DNA from: Streptomyces lanatus
Lineage (GTDB): Bacteria; Actinomycetota; Actinomycetes; Streptomycetales; Streptomycetaceae
DNA: 64,000 nucleotides
Assembly: GCF_014655715.1 (NCBI RefSeq)
Contig: NZ_BNBM01000010.1
Coordinates: forward strand, 267,394 to 331,393
Direction of reading: 5' to 3'
In this document: positions 59,848 through 64,000 of the stretch, one piece after another
How positions within the stretch are numbered: position 1 is the first letter of the stretch
Layout of the letters: the number at the start of each line of letters is the position of its first letter
Notes under the pieces: model-generated
Databases searched by the model: none
What the model saw: only the letters and a program-made list of their open reading frames with translations
Told to the model about the DNA's origin: nothing
Program-made: the position numbers and the translations under genes

Positions 59848-61050
59848 TCACGTCCCCAGGGAGAGCTGCTCGAGGCCGTCGCCGCCGGGGGCGCCGCGGT
59901 TGTAGAGGAAGCCGCGGGTCCGGTCCTGGGCCAGCCGGTAGCGGGCGAGCCGGTCCTCGGACAGATCGCCGGGGTGGTCGAGCGCCTCCTGCACATCGAC
60001 CACGCGGTGGTCCACGACCGCGCCCTCGGGCGCCTTCTGCCCGGCCTCGACCTCCGGCGGGACATCGACCAGCGTGGTCCGGTACCGGGCGCTGACGTCC
60101 CAGCCGTCGACCGTCTCCTTGAACTCGAACCAGCCGATCGCGCCCTCCTCGGTGAGGCCGGTCGGCGAGGAATGCCGGGCGACCTGGTTGCCGAGGCTGT
60201 AGGCGATCCAGGTGCCGTTGACCTTCTGGATGGGCTGCACCACATGGGAGTGATGGCCGATCACCAGATTGATCCCGGTCTCCTTGGTGAGCCGGTCCGC
60301 CAGCTGCAGCTGCGGCACGCTCGGCTCGTTGTAGTGCTCAAGACCCCAGTGCACCGAGAGGATCACCACCTCGGCGCCCTTCTTGCGGGCCTTCGCCTCG
60401 GCCTTCTTCACGGCGTCGAAGCCGATCCGGTTGAAGGCCCACTTCTCCTTCTCCGGAGTGGGGTTGAGGAAGGACTCCCAGGAATAGGAGAGGTGGGCGA
60501 CCTTGACGCCGTTGACGTCCCGGATGTTGATCTGCTCTGCTTCGTCGGGCGTACGCGCGGACCCGGTGTGCCCGAGGCCGACCTTGTCCATCGCGTCCAG
60601 GGTGCGCTTCACGGCCTTGAGACCATGGTCGTAGGTGTGATTGGAGGCCGTCGAGCAGGTGTCGTAGCCCACGTCCTTGAGCGTCGTGAGGATCTGCGGC
60701 GGGACGAGGAACTCCGGGTACCCCTCGAAGGGGCCCTTGGGCGTACTGACCGGCGTCTCCATGTGACAGATGGCCAGATCGGCCTTGCTGATGACCGGCT
60801 TCACCCCGGCCATGAGCGGTCCGAAGTCCAGCCCGGCCTGCCCCTCGCCGGTCTTCTTGGCGTCCTTGGCCGCCTGTTCGACCAACTCGGGGTGGATGAG
60901 CACATCACCCGCGGCGGCGACGGTGAACGAACGGCCACCCGCCTTCACCTGCGCCCCGGACGGCTCGGAGGTACAGGCGGCGACGAGGCCGGCCAGAGCC
61001 CCCAGAACCGCCACCGAGCGACCTATACGGAGAGACTTACGAAATGTCAC
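59848..61050 (-). CDS. capA: CapA/PgsA-family poly-gamma-glutamate export lipoprotein
   Basis: 400 residues: lipoprotein signal (VAVLGALAGLVAACTSEP, lipobox V-A-A-C), then the PGA_cap metallophosphatase-like fold with VAAAGDVLIHPE (GD), HMETPVST, TASNHTYDHGLKAV (NH), VHWGLEHY, LVIGHHSHVVQPI (GHHSH) and AYSLGNQV. CapA/PgsA proteins are needed for polyglutamate export or anchoring. First gene of the operon; next gene 139 bases on. The GTG start lies seven bases inside the divergent lipoprotein gene and has no ribosome site, so it may be leaderless. Confidence 0.9.
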   Translation of the reverse strand: MTFRKSLRIGRSVAVLGALAGLVAACTSEPSGAQVKAGGRSFTVAAAGDVLIHPELVEQAAKDAKKTGEGQAGLDFGPLMAGVKPVISKADLAICHMETPVSTPKGPFEGYPEFLVPPQILTTLKDVGYDTCSTASNHTYDHGLKAVKRTLDAMDKVGLGHTGSARTPDEAEQINIRDVNGVKVAHLSYSWESFLNPTPEKEKWAFNRIGFDAVKKAEAKARKKGAEVVILSVHWGLEHYNEPSVPQLQLADRLTKETGINLVIGHHSHVVQPIQKVNGTWIAYSLGNQVARHSSPTGLTEEGAIGWFEFKETVDGWDVSARYRTTLVDVPPEVEAGQKAPEGAVVDHRVVDVQEALDHPGDLSEDRLARYRLAQDRTRGFLYNRGAPGGDGLEQLSLGT

Positions 61051-62027
61051 CGCGACATATTCACACGCGCCTCACAAGCCAACCCGTCTCTCCAGTCACA
61101 GGACGGTCACGTTTCGCTCGCATTCTGGCCCAAACGGTTTTGATCCTGGCAGTGGCCGGTTGCGACACGACATCACCGACAGATTCGGAACATTCGGTTC
61201 CACAGGCCCGGGAACTGGTGGACCTCCGCAGCCGGATCCTCGACTACACGGCCGACTTCGCCCCCGACGACCCCTACATGCCGCCCGACGCCGACGAGCG
61301 CGAAGACATCGCAGCCGGCGTCGGAAGCCTCCTGGACGGCGACGCAGCGGAGGCGGAGCGCATCCTCGCCCCCCTCGGCCTGGGCGTCACCCGCCTCACC
61401 GACACCGACTCGGGCCGCCGATACGACGAGATCGCCGCCCTCCGCAAGGACGGCAAGGCCGCCCGCTGGGGCCGCCTCTACCTGACCGCGGATTCCGCGA
61501 TCCGCTGGAACGTCCAGGTGCCCCACCCGGTCTCCGACCGAGACACCGAAGCCCTCGGCGTACGGCTCCTGGAGGACGCCCCCTCGGGCTCCCTCGTCGT
61601 CGCCGGCGCCCATCGCCGCGCCGGCCGCGGGGACCGCGGGGACGTCGCCCACCGCGAGGACAGCGCCTTCCACACCGTCGTCGTGGAACTCCAGAAGCGC
61701 GGGGTGCCCGGCCTCCAGCTCCACGGCTTCGCCGAGTCCTCCGAACGCCCTTACGACGCCATCGTCTCCGGCGGCGCGGGACAGACGGCGTCCGGCGAGG
61801 CCACGGCCCTCGCCGACCGCCTGGACTCGGACGGCCTACGGGTCTGCCGGGGCTGGCAGGCGCGCTGCCCCCTGGAGGGCACCACGAACGTCCAGGGCAG
61901 ATCCGCCGAGCGCCACCACGCCGGCTTCCTGCATGTGGAGCTGGCCCCCGACGCCCGCGACGGCCGGGACGCCGACGAGACGGAGGACGCCTTGATCGAC
62001 GTACTCACCACATGGTCGGACGACTGA
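61044..62027 (+). CDS. Unrecognised His-rich lipoprotein divergent from capA
   Basis: 327 residues: long basic n-region, hydrophobic core and lipobox (FARILAQTVLILAVAGCDTT). The mature part has conserved-looking His/Asp groups: DVAHREDSAFHTVVVELQKRG, QVPHPVSDRDTEALG, VVAGAHRRAG, LQLHGFAESS and FLHVELAPDARDG, suggesting a metal-dependent hydrolase of the N-formylglutamate-amidohydrolase-like type, but I recognise no family. The ATG overlaps the capA start region; GGAGAG is about ten bases upstream. Three bases separate its stop from the convergent truA. A role in handling the polyglutamate polymer is plausible from position only. Confidence 0.8.
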   Translation: MSPRHIHTRLTSQPVSPVTGRSRFARILAQTVLILAVAGCDTTSPTDSEHSVPQARELVDLRSRILDYTADFAPDDPYMPPDADEREDIAAGVGSLLDGDAAEAERILAPLGLGVTRLTDTDSGRRYDEIAALRKDGKAARWGRLYLTADSAIRWNVQVPHPVSDRDTEALGVRLLEDAPSGSLVVAGAHRRAGRGDRGDVAHREDSAFHTVVVELQKRGVPGLQLHGFAESSERPYDAIVSGGAGQTASGEATALADRLDSDGLRVCRGWQARCPLEGTTNVQGRSAERHHAGFLHVELAPDARDGRDADETEDALIDVLTTWSDD

Positions 62028-62030
62028 CCT

Positions 62031-62891
62031 TCAGCAGCACCCGGCCTGCCCCGGCAACGACCGCTTGTTCCGCGCCTCTTTGTTCCGGGCCGCGAGCAAC
62101 TCATCGGCCGGATACCCGACCTCTTCGAGCGTCAGCCCATGCGGCCGTACGACATGCACGGCGGAGTCCCTGACCCGGGCGGCCAGCACCTTCCCCGGCC
62201 ACTCGACGCCCCGATGCCCGTCGCCCACGAACAGCAGGGCACCGATCAACGACCGCACCATGTTGTGGCAGAAGGCATCGGCCCGGACGGTAGCGGTGAT
62301 GACCCCATCACTCCCCCGCTCAAGACTCAGCTCCTGCAAGGTCCGGATGGTCGTGGCCCCCTCCCGCTTCTTGCAGTAGGCGGCGAAGTCGTGCTCCCCG
62401 ATCAGCCGCCGAGCGGCCTCGTTCATGGCGTCGACGTCAAGCGGCCAGTCATGCCAGAGCACATGACCGCGCAGCAGCGGATCGACCCCACCGGGATTGT
62501 CGGTGACGCGATAGGCGTACCGCCGCCAAACAGCGGAGAACCGAGCATTGAACCCACTGGGCGCCTCCCGCAGCGCCCACACCCGCACATCCTTCGGCAA
62601 CCGTCCGGCAAGCCGCTTCAGCAACTTCTCCTGATGCTCACGCCAAACAGCCTCAGGCAGATCCACATGAGCGACCTGCCCCCGAGCATGCACCCCGGCA
62701 TCGGTACGCCCGGCGACGGTCAGTTCATACGTGGTCCCCCCGGACCGCGTAACGGTCCGCAGGGCATCCTCGACCTCCCCCTGCACGGTCCGCCGCCCCC
62801 CGGCCTGCTTGGCCCACCCGGAGAACTCGGTCCCGTCATAGGACAGATCAAGCCGAACACGAACAAACCCGGCCGCGACTTCATCACTCAC
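62031..62891 (-). CDS. truA: tRNA pseudouridine(38-40) synthase
   Basis: 286 residues with RVRLDLSYDGTEFSGWAKQAGGRRTVQGEVEDAL, catalytic Asp in VAGRTDAGVHARGQVAHVD, and FCHNMVRSLIGALL. It modifies U38-40 in the tRNA anticodon arm. Located after the rplQ terminator as in most actinomycetes. Start ATG with AGGAG upstream. Confidence 0.97.
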   Translation of the reverse strand: MSDEVAAGFVRVRLDLSYDGTEFSGWAKQAGGRRTVQGEVEDALRTVTRSGGTTYELTVAGRTDAGVHARGQVAHVDLPEAVWREHQEKLLKRLAGRLPKDVRVWALREAPSGFNARFSAVWRRYAYRVTDNPGGVDPLLRGHVLWHDWPLDVDAMNEAARRLIGEHDFAAYCKKREGATTIRTLQELSLERGSDGVITATVRADAFCHNMVRSLIGALLFVGDGHRGVEWPGKVLAARVRDSAVHVVRPHGLTLEEVGYPADELLAARNKEARNKRSLPGQAGCC

Positions 62892-62911
62892 AAGGAGATC
62901 CTCTCAGCAAC

Positions 62912-62949
62912 AAAAAAGCGGGCCCGCCCCTCGAAAGGAACGGACCCGC
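62912..62949 (-). terminator. Intrinsic terminator of rpoA-rplQ
   Basis: On the minus strand a GCGGGTCC-type stem (one mismatch) pairs with GGGCCCGC and is followed by TTTTTT, the only terminator here with a clear U tract. It lies between rplQ and truA. Confidence 0.8.
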
Positions 62950-62959
62950 CCATAGACGC

Positions 62960-63457
62960 TCAGGCGTCCTTGGACTCCTCAGCCGCAGCCTCGTCCTCGG
63001 CCTTGGTCACATCGACCGTGGCCTCAGCAGCAACGTCGGCGTCCTTGGCAGCGCGCTTGGTGGCGGCCTCGGCCTCACCCGTAGCCTGCTGCGCGACCGT
63101 CAGCGCCTCCACCAGCTCGATGACAGCCATGGGCGCGTTGTCGCCACGGCGGTTACCGATCTTGGTGATACGGGTGTAGCCACCCGGACGGTTCTCGTAC
63201 CGCGGGCCGATCTCGGTGAAGAGCGTGTGGACGACGCTCTTGTCCGTGATGACCTGGAGCACCTGGCGGCGGTTGTGAAGGTCGCCCTTCTTCGCCTTGG
63301 TCACCAGACGCTCGGCGTACGGCCGCAGACGGCGGGCCTTCGCCTCGGTGGTGGTGATACGGCCGTGCTCGAAGAGCGCCTTCGCGAGGTTCGCGAGGAG
63401 CAGCTTCTCGTGCGCGGCACTGCCGCCCAGACGGGCACCCTTGGTGGGCTTCGGCAT
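62960..63457 (-). CDS. rplQ: Ribosomal protein L17 (bL17)
   Basis: 165 residues. The L17 core (MPKPTKGARLGGSAAHEKLLLANLAKALFEHGRITTTEAKARRLRPYAERLVTKAKKG) has an Ala/Glu/Lys-rich C-terminal extension (from ALTVAQQATGEAEAATKRAAKDADVAAEA) that is common in actinobacteria. Directly after rpoA. Confidence 0.98.
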   Translation of the reverse strand: MPKPTKGARLGGSAAHEKLLLANLAKALFEHGRITTTEAKARRLRPYAERLVTKAKKGDLHNRRQVLQVITDKSVVHTLFTEIGPRYENRPGGYTRITKIGNRRGDNAPMAVIELVEALTVAQQATGEAEAATKRAAKDADVAAEATVDVTKAEDEAAAEESKDA

Positions 63458-63542
63458 TTTGTTTCTCCTGTGTGTCTGCCCCGGCCGTGTCAGGTACCGG
63501 GGTCAGGAACCCGATGAGCGGCTGCTCACCGGCTACGACCGA

Positions 63543-64000
63543 TCAGTACTGCTCGGTCTCCACGAACCCGGCGTCCGCGTCGTCGTCGGCGCCAAAGGCG
63601 TCGGCGGCGGCGGTCGGGTCGAATCCGGGCGGGCTGTCCTTGAGGGCCAGGCCCATGCCGGCCAGCTTCGCCTTGACCTCGTCGATGGACTTCGCACCGA
63701 AGTTGCGGATGTCCAGGAGGTCGGCCTCGGAGCGCGCGACCAGCTCACCCACGGAGTGGATGCCCTCACGCTTGAGGCAGTTGTAAGACCGAACGGTGAG
63801 CTCCAGCTCCTCGATCGGCAGCGCCAGATCGGCGGCAAGGGCGGCGTCCGTGGGGGACGGGCCCATGTCGATGCCCTCGGCGTCGATGTTGAGCTCACGG
63901 GCAAGCCCGAAGAGCTCGACCAGCGTCTTACCGGCGGAGGCCATGGCGTCACGCGGACGCATCGCCTGCTTGGTCTCGACGTCGACGATCAGCTTGTCGA
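63543..64000 (-). CDS. rpoA: RNA polymerase alpha subunit, C-terminal part
   Basis: Reading from the right edge, the frame gives DKLIVDVETKQAMRPRDAMASAGKTL, then the alpha C-terminal domain: LPIEELELTVRSYNCLKREGIHSVGELVARSEADLLDIRNFGAKSIDEVKAKLAGMGLAL, with the RSYNCLKR UP-element and class I activator determinants and NFGxKS. Acidic tail ADDDADAGFVETEQY. The N-terminal part lies outside the window. Confidence 0.97.
   Translation of the reverse strand, partial: DKLIVDVETKQAMRPRDAMASAGKTLVELFGLARELNIDAEGIDMGPSPTDAALAADLALPIEELELTVRSYNCLKREGIHSVGELVARSEADLLDIRNFGAKSIDEVKAKLAGMGLALKDSPPGFDPTAAADAFGADDDADAGFVETEQY

Noticed and set aside
1..64000. CRISPR arrays, prophage or insertion-sequence genes
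   Set aside because: No spaced identical repeats of CRISPR type, no integrase, transposase with terminal repeats or phage structural genes were found.

Overview
This window is chromosomal DNA from a high-GC actinomycete, almost certainly a Streptomyces. Evidence: GC-saturated third codon positions, frequent GTG starts, BldM and WhiD (mycelial developmental regulators), a His-tailed GroEL1 behind CIRCE operators, a single TTA (bldA-type) codon among the intact genes, and Streptomyces-style intergenic hairpin repeats. The gene order glpD - guaB3/guaB - sigD - bldM - whiD - groEL1/groES - tsaD/rimI/tsaB - alr - acpS - glmS - coaA - glmM - rpsI/rplM - truA - rplQ - rpoA is, from memory, the conserved core-chromosome order of the genus.

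Layout. 0-7 kb: a serine hydrolase tail, glpD, a nucleotide-sugar dehydrogenase homologue whose catalytic Cys is Ala, and two IMPDH-family genes. 7-9.4 kb: sigD, bldM and whiD. 9.4-16.3 kb: LysR, MOSC and SDR genes, a 1,216-residue STAND-like NTPase with a helical-repeat C-terminus, and an ABM-SnoaL fusion. 16.4-18.6 kb: groES-groEL with two CIRCE elements over the promoter. 18.6-24.6 kb: two overlapping polysaccharide deacetylases, a THUMP-like methyltransferase, an ECF42-type sigma factor with its DGPF/YCII partner, and an LCP protein. 24.7-29.7 kb: a xylan-use cluster (GH10-CBM2 xylanase, LacI regulator, GH3 enzyme). 29.7-39.5 kb: t6A genes, a Cys-less L,D-transpeptidase-like protein, a small conserved-looking ORF behind an AT-rich palindrome, alr, a repeat-bearing L,D-transpeptidase, acpS with a tandem duplication of its 3' end, and the NAD(P)HX repair gene. 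39.5-46.8 kb: a decaying stretch around glmS with several broken genes (Rpn-like relics, a frameshifted lipoprotein, an ABC permease split by a stop codon). 46.8-54.1 kb: coaA, a DUF389 protein, glmM, rpsI, rplM, a GT87-like membrane protein and a secreted-domain protein.

54.2-62.0 kb is the most unusual part: a five-gene minus-strand cluster, capA/pgsA - double extracellular-sensor/HAMP protein - pgsB - pgsC - NlpC/P60 hydrolase, that looks like a poly-gamma-glutamate (or related polyamino acid) synthesis and export locus. A 767-residue membrane sensor with two sensor-TM-HAMP modules and no output domain is built into it, and a divergent, unrecognised His-rich lipoprotein shares start-codon sequence with capA. 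The window closes with truA, rplQ and the C-terminal part of rpoA.

The genes group into purine synthesis, development, protein folding, cell-wall precursors (glmS, glmM, alr, LDT, LCP, deacetylases), t6A tRNA modification, xylan degradation and the polyglutamate-like envelope polymer locus.
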